Shown: one piece after another, positions 20,389 to 32,123 of the stretch | Numbering within the stretch: the stretch's first letter is position 1 | Layout: each line of letters begins with the position of its first letter | Source of the DNA: Costus lasius | Taxonomy: Eukaryota > Streptophyta > Magnoliopsida > Zingiberales > Costaceae | Assembly (NCBI GenBank): GCA_027563935.2 | Contig: CM050447.1 | Coordinates: 77,609,461-77,673,460, forward strand | Length of the DNA stretch: 64,000 nt | Reading direction: 5' to 3' | Position numbers and translations under genes: made by a program | Notes under the pieces: model-generated | Databases searched by the model: none | What the model saw: the letters and a program-made list of their open reading frames with translations, nothing else | What the model was told of the DNA's origin: nothing

Positions 20389-22329
20389 TGTTGTGTCCGC
20401 AAGTGCACGGATACTCAAAGTAATAAAATAGATATCGAACCACAGAGACCTTGTTGTCAAGTACTTAATAATCGATTTCTCGCTAGCTAGGCAATCGAAA
20501 AATAGTGAATCAAACTATCGAAAAGAGCACGGAGAAAATATCAGAGAGGAAATCGGGATTAGGGGTTCATCTACTTTAATTTCTAATGACTAGATTAAGA
20601 TGAGTATTTGTCAATCTAATTCTATCACGATAAAGGTATAATTTACTTCGTAAACAAATTATCTCGCTCTCGCACAGACAACCATACAAAGAACCGATCC
20701 CCACTCTCGTGCAAGATCTATTCAGTGCTGAGAATAAGTAAATCATCAACTAAGAACTCGAGGATCACTCTCGTGCATCCGAATTCTAGGTTGATCACCT
20801 CAAGTGGAAACTCAAAGATCACTCTCGTGCATCCGAGTCTCAACACTAGTTTTACTCAAGGGTTTCCAACGATTCGATACTCAATCTCTTGCAATATCAA
20901 ATCAAGTCTACACATTAACTCAATCAAAAGTATCAAAAATTCAACATGGCAATAAAATCACTAAAAATCAGAATTCGAAGAACTACCTAATCTCTTACGA
21001 TAGTTCCAAACTCAACAATTCCTAGGGTTCCGAATTTCAAATAATCAACCTCTCGGTCTATTTTGCAAAACTCTAAAACATGCTGATATTTAAGACACAA
21101 AGGAGAATCAAAGAACTATCAATCACAAGAGTAAAATTATCATAAAGAAATTAGTTCGACAAAGTTAAGATTTTCTAGTCATTAAGAAACAAAGAGATTA
21201 CACCCCCATGTCCGAAAGAAAGATTAAGCTACCATGATGAAAGAATTACAATAAAACATATTTCTATATAGATAGGAATCACAAAGAGGAGAAAAGAGTT
21301 ACAAAACAGTGCTGTAATCACAAACCGTATTTACCTAGAATTAGCACTGTCACCGCTGTTTCATTGATTTCTCCTCCAATAGGAATCCTTTTGCTTTGAA
21401 ATTTCAGATGCACGTTCTCCTTCACCAGATGAAGCTCTCTGTCAAATTTGGTGGCCGGAGGTGGTCTGTAGGTGGAGAACCGATGAACCCTAACAATTCC
21501 CCCTCTCCCTCAATTTCTTTGTGGATTCGTGATAAAATTCGTTCTTTTTTGTTTCTCATCCTTCCCCCTCTTAAAGACGAGTCCACCCCTTCTTTCAGAT
21601 CTAGATTTGGACTCCTAAATCTCTGGAACTTGTTTTTTGACTGATTCGGCAGAAATATTAGATTTCTGGGTTGGCAAATACGGCACCGTGTAGATGTACA
21701 CGGCAGTGCCGTATTTCTTTCTATGAAATCTGGTTAGAAAGCACGGCACCGTGAATTCTCCTACGGCAGTGCTGTATTTGCGCTAAAACTTCTCTGGTCA
21801 AAATTGGTGGCAAATACGGTACCGTGAAAGATTCGGGGAGAAATACGGTAGTGCCGTATTTGTGCTGGATTTCTATTATGGACTGTCATTAAATACGGTA
21901 CCGTGTAGATGTACACGGTGGTGCCATATTCTCCCTCAAGTGTTCGGGTGGAAATCTCCCCAAAATACGGTACCGTGAAGGTTGCGGGGCAAAATACGGT
22001 AGTGCCGTATGTTTGTCTGGTTAAAAGCACCACAATACGGTACCGTACAGATGTACACGGCAGTGCCGTATTTTTTCTAGGAGCATCCTTTTGATTTGAA
22101 ATTTGATGGGTAGACCCCTCTTCATGGTTGGAACTCATTCATGCATCTGAATTGCTTGAAAACCGGCGATAATAATGCCTTTTTACCTGAAATTGATCAA
22201 AAACCAAAGATTGTGTAGATTCTGAAGTATTTGGTAAAAAAGTGTATAAAAGCAAAGTAAAAGAGTAAGACTTTAGCTCAAAAGACTACCAAATAAGTAT
22301 CAAAAACACTATGAAATTTGGAGTCATCA
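20389..22329 (-). repeat. 3' LTR of element J (1941 bp)
   Basis: Ends TGTTGTGTCC...GGAGTCATCA. Hairpins with plus-strand TCTC loops are at 20665 (CGC/GCA), 20702, 20766 and 20820 (CAC/GTG), 20882 (CAA/TTG) and 21048 (ACC/GGT). Large imperfect palindromes are at 21676-22075, for example a 40-bp unit at 21676-21715. It carries about 20 bp near 21320 absent from the other LTR. Confidence 0.93.
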
Positions 22330-23724
22330 AACACATAAGGCTCAAACTTTGCTTGTCCTCAAGCAAATAAAGAAATCAATACTGAGTATTGAAACATAAA
22401 TTTCGATATGACGAATAAATTTCTAGAATATAATCATCCATAGAGAATTTTATCAATTTCACACAAAATTTTCAAGTAAATACATCATCTTCTGAAAGTA
22501 ATCTTTAAGACTCAATAATTCAATTAAATAAAAGTTCGCAACATGCATGGTAATAGAATTTCAATTTCATGAATTAATCTTGTTTTTGAGATTTTCATCC
22601 AATATGTTTTTGTTTACAGGAATAGGATCTCCAAATCTTTTTTTTTCACTCATTTTTTTTATTTGTCCTTAACATTCTCTAAATCGATTACCACCCTTTT
22701 TCCAATGACGAATTTAGAGTATGTTGGTCACATAACCACACATAATAGAAATCATATCTCATAGGTAGAAAGAATTTTCTTGAGACAGATGAGTCAATGT
22801 CAAAGGAGCTCTCTCTTGGCATGCATCTACATAGATACACACTTTTGCAATGAACTTCAACTCTTGTCTTAGATACCATTGTGAACACAATGCCAAGAAG
22901 AGGAGTTATTCTTTTTCTTTTTGTGGACTTCAACCCATGTCTTTAGGTCCCACTGTTAATTTTATACAGTGCCAAGTAGGGGAGTCATCCTTTCTCATGG
23001 ATTTGGATCTCTTTTTCCCAACAAATAACATAAAAGATTATAAAGATTAACTAGATTAATCACTTGTTATCAACTCAATAACATGTGCAAATATGCTCAT
23101 TTTATTCAAAAGAATTATTTCACTTCAAGATTGCATTCACTAAACAATGCATTTACCTAGAATTTCATGCATCAATTAATGAAAAATTTCTAACAAATAG
23201 ATTATATCAGAGAAATAAATTCAACATATAAAATATATTTCGAATTTCCAGAAATTGATATGCATGATAATTCGTTCAAAATTTTGGCATGGTGTTTGTA
23301 GTATTTTTAGAAAAATCCTTCTACACAACATCATCATATTGTGTCAACACAACCAAATCGAAATATCTATCAATAAAATCAAAAGGCGAGGATATGTGGC
23401 ATGTGAGCACAAGAAGTTTGGAGTATTCATCTTCCATTTGAACACATGGATTATCAGAAAAATATAAAGGATGGAATGCAAATAAGTAGGAAGAAAATAC
23501 TCACAAAGGTCTATTAGTCTGTGTCAGACCCAATCATCCTCTGTGTCTTCGGGTTCGCACCACTAGAGTTTTTTTTTTTTGGTGACAAAAATTAATTTTC
23601 ACCTACAAAAAGAAAAGAAAAATTAGTGCTAAGTAAAAAAAATAAAAACAAAAATAAAGTAAAAGAAAGTAAGCTAAAGCAAAAGTGCTTGGGTTGCCTC
23701 CCAAGAAGCGCTAATTTATGGTCA
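22330..23724 (-). other. 3' non-coding region of element J
   Basis: About 1.4 kb with no coding signal. In sense it runs from the twin hairpin after the stop codon (23688-23737), through two copies of the CACTGT/ACAGTG hairpin unit (22926-22986 and a covarying CATTGT/ACAATG copy at 22850-22908), to the CTTGAGGACAAGCAAAG phrase (22343-22365) just before the LTR. Confidence 0.75.
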
Positions 23725-26335
23725 TTAGCTTGACCGTTTAACACTCAGATTTGATCGTGGTTGTGTCTTTGGTGGCCATCCTGATTTCTCTATGTCTCGT
23801 TCAGAGCTCTTAAGAACATAAGGCTCAAACTTGAAACAGTATCCAAATTTATTTATGAGCCTTTTTACTTCTTCAGGCAATTTTGATATTCCTCTCCTCT
23901 TTCGTCTCTTTCTTTTTTTCTTCACTACCCTTTCTTGAAATTCTTTATTAGCACACTCAGAAGATGTGTCAGTTTCAAAGTCAGAAGGTTCATCAAACAA
24001 ATTATGCATGTCACAAACAACCTCATCATCAAATATGTCTATGCTACAACATGCTCCTGAGTGTGATGCTCTTTTTAAAGAATCAGTCAAATCAAATTCG
24101 ATTATATCACCACAAACTTCAAAAGTCAATTTTCCCTTTTTTACATCAATGAGTGCTCCAGATGTAGCCAAGAAAGGTCTACCAAGTATAATAGGGTTTT
24201 TCAAATTTTCTTCCATCTCTAAAACTATAAAATCAGCAGGTATGAAAAACTTACCAATTTGTACAGGAACATTTTCTAATATACCAACCGGATGCTTTAT
24301 TGATGAGTCAGCAAGTTGCAAAGTCATTGAGGTTGGTTTGAGTTCTCCAATATCCAATTTCCTATAAAGAGAATATGGTATTAAACTAACACTTGCACCG
24401 AGGTCACATAAGGCTCGGTTAAAATCCATATCTCCAATAGAAACAAGAACAGAAAAACTACCTGGATCCTTTAGCTTAGGTGGCAACTTATTCTGTATGA
24501 TAGCTCTACACTCCTCAGTAAGTGCCACAGTACCAAGATCATCAATCTTTCTCTTGTTAGATAGAATCTCTTTTAAAAGCTTTGCATAAGTTGGCATTTG
24601 AGTCAAAACTTCAGTAAATGGAACATTGATATAAAGTTTTCTAAGAACATCTAAAAATTTGCCAAACTGTTTATCTAACTTTGTTTGAACAATCCTTTGG
24701 GTAAATGGAATTGGTGGCATATAGGGTGGTGGTGAACTAGTTTTAGAATCATCAACCTTACATGGCAAATCACCTCTAGGTTCATCACCCTTGTGAGGTG
24801 ACAAACTAGTTTGGGACTGCTTATGTGCAGGTTGTGATTCCAAAACTGGTTCACTCCTAAGTTCAAGTCTGGGCTCTACCTCATCATCATCAAGAGACTC
24901 CCTACGATCATCCAATTGTTTTCCACTTCTAGTTATGACAGCATTGCAATATTCCCTAGGGTTGGGTTCAGGTTTGGCAGGTAATTTTCCTAGGGGTCTA
25001 GATGAAGTGCTAGCTTGCTGGGTAATTTGTGTCTCTAACATCTTACTGTGAGCAACAACACCATCCAACCTAGAGTTTATCTGCTTAAGGGTTTCTGTAA
25101 TCTCATCATTTTTGCTCATCTGATTACCCATGAATCTCTCAAACATCTCTTCTAAACTAGATTTTTGGGGTTGACTCTGGTTTGACTGCCTCTGGTTATA
25201 CCCCCTATTATCATTTTGCCCACTAGTTTGATTGTTACTTTTCCAATAGGTTAGGATGGTTATGCCAACCAAGGTTGTAGGTATTGGAGTAAGGGTCATT
25301 AGATCTACCTTGATTATAATCTCCTACTTCATTCACTTGTTCCTCACCTTTATCAATAATGATTTTGCACTCTCTAGCATGGTGCCCATTGTTCCCACAA
25401 ATCTCACAAACAATAGAAGATATAGCAGCGGTTTGCATTTGGAAAGAATCAAAACGGTTACATAACGAGTCTACCTTTTCTACAAGAGAGCGCCAACCAT
25501 CACCATCATTCTTACCCTGAGGAGGCTGATAAAGCACTCCTCTCTCGGAAGCCCAATGGTTGTGATTTAGCGTCATCTCCTCAATCAAGGCATGGGCATC
25601 TTCAACAGTCTTGTTAATCAATGCTCCCCCTGCAGCAGCATCAACAGTTAAGCGTGTATTGTAAAGCAAACCATTATAGAAAGTCTGAATTAAAACCCAG
25701 TTTTCCACTCCATGGTGGGGGCACTTCCGTTGGAGCTCATTAAAGCGCTCCCATGCTTCACTCATTGATTCTCTGTCTCTCTGGGCAAAGCCTGTGATTT
25801 GGTTCCTCAACTGGATCATTTTACTGGGAGGAAAGCACTTCTGCAAGAAGGCATTTGACAAGCGCTCCCAAGTAGTAAACATCTCAGTTGGGTGTGCATG
25901 AAGCCAGGCTTTTGCTTTGTACCTGAGAGAAAAAAGAAACAGTCTTAGTCTGAGGGCATCGTCAGATACACCATTAATCTTTATGGTGTCACAGAATTCA
26001 AGGAAAAGGGATAAGTGTTGGTTTGGATCTTCCAAAGGAGATCCTCCAAACTGATTCTGTTGAATCATCGATAAGAACGCTAGCTTGTTCTCAAAGTTAT
26101 TCGCATCTATAGCAGGCCTAGTGATGCTGGAATGAATTCCTTGTGTATTTGGGGCTGCATAGTCACACAATGTCCTTCTTTCAGCCATGATGGATTCTTC
26201 TTCTCTTTCTTCTACAACTTGTGTCTCCTCAAATCTCAATCTCTTTCGCTGTCTCAGAGTCTTGTTTATCTCAGGATCAAAAGGTACAAGTGGTCCTGAC
26301 CTAAGATTCCTGCGCATGCAAAGTAGATAGATCAA
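23725..26335 (-). pseudogene. Gag-protease of element J (one frameshift)
   Basis: Two overlapping readings (26335-25235 and 25299-23725) together cover Gag and protease. A single frame change at about 25245 separates them. Gag has FENKLAFLSMIQQNQFGG, LEFCDTIKINGVSDDALRLR, TTWERLSNAFLQKCFP, CPHHGVENW, AAAGGALINKTVEDA and an intact zinc knuckle CEICGNNGHHAREC. The protease has DPGSFSVLVSIGDMDFNRAL, active site CDLGASVSLIP and the flap-side ILGRPFLATSGALIDV. The C-terminus is very basic (KKKRKRRKRRG), a possible nuclear-localisation or RNA-binding tail, ending where RT would normally start. The frameshift could be a mutation or programmed; I favour mutation. Gag would package the RNA in the cytoplasm. 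Confidence 0.88.
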
Positions 26336-26436
26336 GTGATTTCAAGAAAATAGAAAATAAACAGAAAAAAACAAAACAGTAAATAAAACCTAGTCTAGTA
26401 ATAATCTCGATATCTTCAATATCGACAAAACCAAGG

Positions 26437-26454
26437 TCCCCGGCAACGGCGCCA
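26437..26454 (-). other. Primer binding site of element J (tRNA-Asp)
   Basis: The plus strand reads tccccggcaacggcgcca, matching the tRNA-Asp 3' end, separated from the LTR by aaaact. Confidence 0.93.
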
Positions 26455-26460
26455 AAAACT

Positions 26461-28380
26461 TGTTGTGTCCGCAAGTGCATGAATACTCGAAGTAATAAAA
26501 TAGATATCGAACCACAGAGACCTTGTTGTCAAGTACTGAATAATCGATTTCTTGCTAGCTAGGCAATCGGAAAATAGTGAATCAAACTATCGAAAAGAGC
26601 ATGGAGAAAATATCAGAGAGGAAATCGGGATTAGGGGTTCATCTACTTTAATTTCTAATGACTAGATTAAGATGAGTATTTGTCAATCTAATTCTATCAC
26701 GATAAAGGTATAATTTACTTCATAAATAAATTATCTTGCTCTCGCGCAGACAACCATACAAAGAACCGATCCCCACTCTCGTGCAAGATCTATTCAATGC
26801 TGAGAATAAGTAAATCATCATCTAAGAACTCGAGGATCACTCTCGTGCATCCGAATTCTAGGTTGATCACCTCAAGTGGAAACTCAAAGATCACTCTCGT
26901 GCATCCAAGTCTCAACACTAGTTTTACTCAAGGGTTTCCAACGACTCGATACTCAATCTCTTGCAATATCAAATCAAGTCTACACATTAACTCAATCCAA
27001 AGTATCAGAAATTCAACATGGCAATAAAATCACTAAAAATAAGAATTCAAAGAACTACCTAATCTCTTATGATAATTCCAAACTCAACAATTCCTAGGGT
27101 TCCGAATTTCAAACAATCAACCTCTCGGTCTATTTTGCAAAACTCTAAAACATGCTGATATTTAAGACACAAAGGAGAATAAAAAAACTATCAATCACAA
27201 GAGTAAAATTATCATAACGAAATTAGTTCGACAAAGTTAAGATTTTCTAGTCATTAAGAAACAAAGAGATTACACCCCCATGTCCCAAAGAAAGATTAAG
27301 CTACCATGATGAAGGAATTACAATAAAACATGTTTATGTATAGATAGGAATCACAAAGAGGAGAAAAGAGTTACAAAACAGTGCTGTAATTAGCACTGTC
27401 ACCGCTGTTTCGTTGATTTCTACCCCAATAGGAATCCTTTTGCTTTGAAATTTCAAATGCACGTTCTCCTTCACTAGATGAAGCTCTCTTTCGAATTTCA
27501 TGGCCGGAGGTGGTCTGTAGGTGGAGAACCGATGAACCCTAGCAATTCCCCCTCTCCCTCAATTTCTCCATGGATTCATGATAAAATTCATTCTTTTTCA
27601 TTTCTCGTCCTTCCCCCTCTTAAAGACGAGTCCACCCCTTCTTTCAAATCTAGATTTGGACTCCTAAATCTCTGGAAATCGCATTTTGACTGATTCGGCA
27701 GAAATCTCGGATTTCTGGTTTGGCAAATACGGCACCGTGTAGATGTACACGGCAGTGCCGTATTTCTTTCTGTGAAATCTGGTTAGAAAGAACGGCACTG
27801 TGCATTCTCCTACGGCAGTGCTGTATTTGCGCTAAAACTTCTCTGGTAAAAATTGGTGGCAAATACGGTACCGTGAAAGATTCGGGGAGAAATACGGTAG
27901 TGCCATATTTGTGCTGGTGCTTTCTGTTCTGGACTGTCATAAAATACGGTACCGTGTAGATGTACACGGTGGTGCCATATTCTCCCTCAAGTTTTTGGGT
28001 GGAAATCTCCCCAACATACGGTACCGTGAAGGTTTCGGGGCAAAATACGGTAGTGCCATATGTTTGTCTGGTTAAAAGCGCCATAATATGGTACCGTGCA
28101 GATGTACACGACAGTGCCGTATTTTTTCTAAGAGCATCCTTTTGACTTGAGATTTGATGGGTAGACCCCTCTTCATGGTTGGAACTCATTCATGCATCTG
28201 AATTGCTTGAAAACCGGCGATAATAATGCCTTTTTACCTGAAATTGATCAAAAACCAAAGATTGTGTAGATTCTGAAGTATTTGGTAAAAAAGGGTATAA
28301 AAGCAAAGTAAAAGAGTAAGACTATGGCTCAAAAGACTACCAAATAAGTATAAAAAACACTATGAAATTTGGAGTCATCA
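26461..28380 (-). repeat. 5' LTR of element J (1920 bp)
   Basis: Partner of 20389-22329, with the same ends and the same hairpin and palindrome arrays (for example 27736-27776). It has a few scattered substitutions and the 20-bp length difference noted there. It lies directly against the right target duplication TTCAT. Confidence 0.93.
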
Positions 28381-28385
28381 TTCAT

Positions 28386-28619
28386 CATTTCCTTCCTTCA
28401 CGAAAACTCTTCAAAATTTCCTACAATCAAAGCTACTCATAATTAAAACTCTATATTACCAAATACTCTAGGGTAAAATTAAATCAAGATAAACTAGAAG
28501 AATGAAAATAATAAATATGGGTTGCCTCCAAAAAAACGCTTGTTTAAGGTCATTATCTTGACCAAAACCATGTTTAAAGGTCTCCTGATGGATTGGAGAG
28601 AATCAAATACACGTCTTAT
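28386..28619 (-). other. Start of the 3' non-coding region of element B
   Basis: Region between the integrase end and J. It carries the conserved GGAGGCAACCCA phrase at 28518-28562, which in A-, H- and J-type elements follows the last coding exon. No gene is seen. Confidence 0.6.
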
Positions 28620-29724
28620 TCAACTTGTTCCTCTTCAAAATAATGCTTCAAACGTTGCCCGTTCACTTTGAAATTTTCTTTGTCCTCCTCTTGATATCTC
28701 CAATGTGCCATATGGGAATACTTTCTGAACAATATAAGGTCCCGACCAGCGGCTCCTTAATTTTCCTAGAAATAGCCTAAGTTGCGAGTTATCTAGTAAA
28801 ACCTTATATCCTTCAAAAAATTCTTTCCTTGAAATCCACTAATCATGCCACTTCTTAGCGCGTTCTTTATATATGCGGGAACTCTCATAAGCCGAATTCC
28901 TAATTTCATCTAATTCATTCAATTGAAATTTTCTTCTTTCTTTAGCACTCTTTAGGTCATAGTTTAACTTTTTCACTGCCCAGTAGGCCCTGTGCTCAAT
29001 TTCCATAGGTAAATGGCAAGATTTGCCATAAACAATTTGGAACGGAGACATTCCCAAAGGAGTTTTGAAAGCCGTCCTATAAGCCCAAAGAGCATCATCA
29101 AGCTTCAGTGCCAAAGAGCATCATCAAGCTTCAGCGCCCAATCCTTCCTTGCTCATGACACAGTCTTTTCAAGTATCCTCTTAATTTCTCGATTCAAAAC
29201 CTCAACTTGCCCACTAGTCTGTGGGTGATACGGTGTAGCAATTTTATGGTGTACTCCATATTTCCTTAACAATGACTCGAGCTTATTTTCAATGAAATGA
29301 GAACCTCCATCACTGGGACACCAAATGTTGGAATAATTATCTTCTTAAATAACCTGGCTACAACACGTGAACCGTTAGTGGCCTCAGCAGTTGCTTCAAC
29401 CCATTTAGATACATAATCAACACAAAGAAGGATGTATTTATTTCCACAGGATGTAGGGAATGGGCCCATAAAATCAATTCCCCAAACATCAAAAATTTTG
29501 ATTTCCAAAATCCTATGTTGAGGAAGTTCATCTTTTCTAGTGATATTACCAGCTCGCTGGCATTTATCACAGGATTGAATAAATTTCCTAGCATCATGAA
29601 AAATTGTTGGCCAATAGAATCCTGACTGGAGAATTTTGAATGTTATTTTTGATGTGCTGGCATGCCCTCCGTAAGGAGAAGAATGACAGTGGGAAAGTAC
29701 ATCATGAATTTCCTCTTCCGGCAA
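28620..29724 (-). pseudogene. Athila-like integrase of element B (decayed)
   Basis: The zinc-binding domain has [13 protein letters not shown] and CDKCQRAGN (HHCC set). The core has [12 protein letters not shown] with the first catalytic Asp. A frame change near 29310 follows; the second Asp region (SDGGSHF) and [16 protein letters not shown] with the Glu are readable in another frame. The C-terminal WAYRTAFKTPLGMSPFQIVY and the GPY/F-type [14 protein letters not shown] are present. A perfect tandem duplication of about 26 bp (29090-29140) adds another lesion. It would insert cDNA in the nucleus if intact. Confidence 0.85.
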
Positions 29725-30441
29725 ACATCTTCGAAATAAACTATCTGCGCATCGACGATATAAATATGGCTCATCCTAGTAAAAATGCTTAACATCCGAC
29801 TTGATTTTCTTTTTCCCTTGAAATGTCAGATCAGGTGGCATGATATTGGACACAAGAAAGTTTACAATATCCGCATACCATGGTGTCTCTTGTCTTATGA
29901 TAGCATATAGATATTCCTCTTGAAAAGAATCATTAATTTCCAAATCATCCTCTGTGTTCTTCTCTTTGGTCAGTCTAGACAAGTGATCCACTACTAAATT
30001 TTATGCCCCTTTCTTGTCTTTTATCTCAAAATCAAATTCCTGTAAGAGCAGTATCCATCGAATTAATCTAGGCTTTGCTTCCTTTTTTACTCACCAAGTA
30101 TTTGATCGCCGAATGATCTATAAAAACAACAACCTTAGAATTAATAATATAGGAGCAAAATTTGTTAAAAGCAAAAACTATGGCAAGAGGCTCCTTTTCG
30201 GTTGTTCCATAATTTATTTGCGCCCCGTCTAAAGTCTTTCTGGCATAATAGATAGCATGGAGTTTGTTATTCTTTCGCTGTCCCAACACCACTCCCACTG
30301 CTTGGTCACTTGCATCGCACATCATCTCATAAGGGAGCGACCAGTCTGATGGCTGCATGATGGGTGCAGAGACAAGAGCCTTCTTCAATTTCTGAAAAGC
30401 TTTAGTACAGTCCCTGTCAAAATGAAAATCAACATCCTTAG
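29725..30441 (-). pseudogene. RNase H of element B
   Basis: Just downstream in sense of solo LTR K. It reads DVDFHFDRDCTKAFQKLK, EMMCDASDQAVGVVLGQ, ARKTLDGAQINYGTTEKE and VVVFIDHSAIKYLV, giving the catalytic D, E, D set of Ty3/gypsy RNase H. A frame break near 30068 separates it from 29991-29776 (MDHLSRLTKEKNTEDDLEIN), the linker to integrase. Confidence 0.85.
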
Positions 30442-32123
30442 TGATGACACCAAAATTCATAGTATATTTTGTGTCATTTCATTATTCTTTTTGTGTCATA
30501 TTTATGCTCTTTTGCTTGTTTTTAAGCCCTATTTGTCAAATATTGTGGAATCTACACTATGTCTTATTTTTGATGATTTTTAGGTAAAAATGCCATATTT
30601 TGATCGATTTTGAAAGATTTGAATACACCAATGGATTCTAGACATCGAGATGAAGCCGCCTGTCAATTTTCATGCAAATCGGAGCAAGTTTGAAAAATTA
30701 CACCCCCGGGTGTAATAAATATTATGGTACCGTAATTTCTGCCCCAGAAAGCACAGAAGCAAAATTACGGCAGTGTCGTAATAAATATTACACTACCATA
30801 ATTTCCACCTAGAAATATACAAAAGAAATTACGGCACTGTAGTAATATATTTCACGGTACCGTAATTTTGGGCCCAGTTTCCCGATTCTTCCGCTGGAAA
30901 CTTAAAAAGATGATTTCTCGAGTTATAGACCACCAAATTGAGATCTGAAAGAAGATATAAACTCGTCTCAACAAGGAGAAGATAGGGAGAGCAAAAGCCC
31001 TAATTTTTATTTACTATCTAAAGAAAAATCGAGGGAGGCGTCCCTAGGGCACGACCTTACACCGAGAGGCGTAGAGGCCACCTCAGGCTTCGATTTTCAC
31101 AAGGAAGCTTCGCCTGGAGAAATCAACAAAAGGAGATCGATCGGAGGAGAAATCAACAAAAATGTGGTCGCCTGCACTGTTCATCGCGACTCTGCTGCAA
31201 ATTACGGGCTATAATTTTCATTACAGCCCTGTTTTGTAACTTTTGCTCTTCCCTTTCGATTTCTGATCATTCTAAACTATGATTTATTGTAATTCTTCTA
31301 CCATGCTAGCTTAGACATTCTTTTGGGACATGGGGTGTAATCCCCTTAATTTTATATGACTAGATAATTTTATTTCGTCATGATAATTTTACTTATGTGA
31401 TGAATGCCTTTAATTCTCCGAAGATTCATATTATTAGCATGTTTTAGAGTTTTCGCGATATGGACCAAGAGGTGATTTGCTTGAGAACTTGGAACCCTAA
31501 AATTAAATGTTAGGAACTCATCGTAAGAAATAGGTTTATTCTTATTTCTCAATTTTAGAAGTACAATGCCATGTTAATAATCTGAATTTAGGATCGAGTT
31601 AATGTGATAAACGTGATAATAGTGTGAGAGATCAAGTATCGGATCGTTGGAGAACCATAAGTAGAACCTGTGTTGAGATTCGGATGCACGAAAGTGATCA
31701 TTAAGTTTCCACTTGAGATGATTGACTTAGAATTCGGATGCACGAGAGTGATCCTTGAGTTCTTTGTTAATGATTTACTTATAGCTAACATTGAATAAAT
31801 CTTGCATGAGAGTGAGGATTAATTCTTTGTAAATTGTCTGCAGGAGAGCGAGATGATTTCTTTATGAAGTAAATTATGTCTTTATTATAATAAGATTAGA
31901 CTGACGAACACATATTTATATCTAGTCATGGAAATTACGGTGGATGAAACCCTAGTCCTAGTTTTTCTCTTAGATATTTCGTGTACTTTCCTATCGTTTA
32001 CTTGCATAATATTCGACTTGCTTAGCTAGTGAGAAAACAATTATTTGGTACTTAACACGTAGGTCTCTATGGTTCGATATCTTTTATTACTTCGAAGTAT
32101 CCGTGCACTTGCGGAATACAACT
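30442..32123 (+). repeat. K: solo LTR of an H/J-related family in the pol of B (1682 bp)
   Basis: It starts TGATGACACC (the sense start of H's LTR) and ends ...CTTGCGGAATACAACT. It is flanked by perfect CTTAG duplications (30437-30441, 32124-32128). B's reading continues exactly across the site (LLAK before, DVDF after, in sense). The strand is opposite to B. It carries CAC-GAAA-GTG at 31687-31696 and CAC-GAGA-GTG at 31741-31750 in sense, and palindromes at 30690-30880 including TTACACC...GGTGTAA. No internal region remains, so it was formed by LTR-LTR recombination. Confidence 0.9.

Larger units (their letters stand above)
20389..28380 (-). mobile_element. Element J: gag-protease-only Athila-like LTR element (7992 bp)
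   Basis: Complete with LTRs 20389-22329 and 26461-28380, primer site 26437-26454 and perfect TTCAT target duplications (20384-20388 and 28381-28385). It encodes Gag and a full protease domain but no RT, RNase H or integrase. This matches the plan of gag-only terminal-repeat elements described in plants, with protease retained. It needs pol in trans. Its host site is the 3' non-coding region of B. Confidence 0.93.

Noticed and set aside
23964..24367. Plus-strand reading opposite the protease of J
   Set aside because: It is a shadow of the minus-strand gag-protease; no independent signal.
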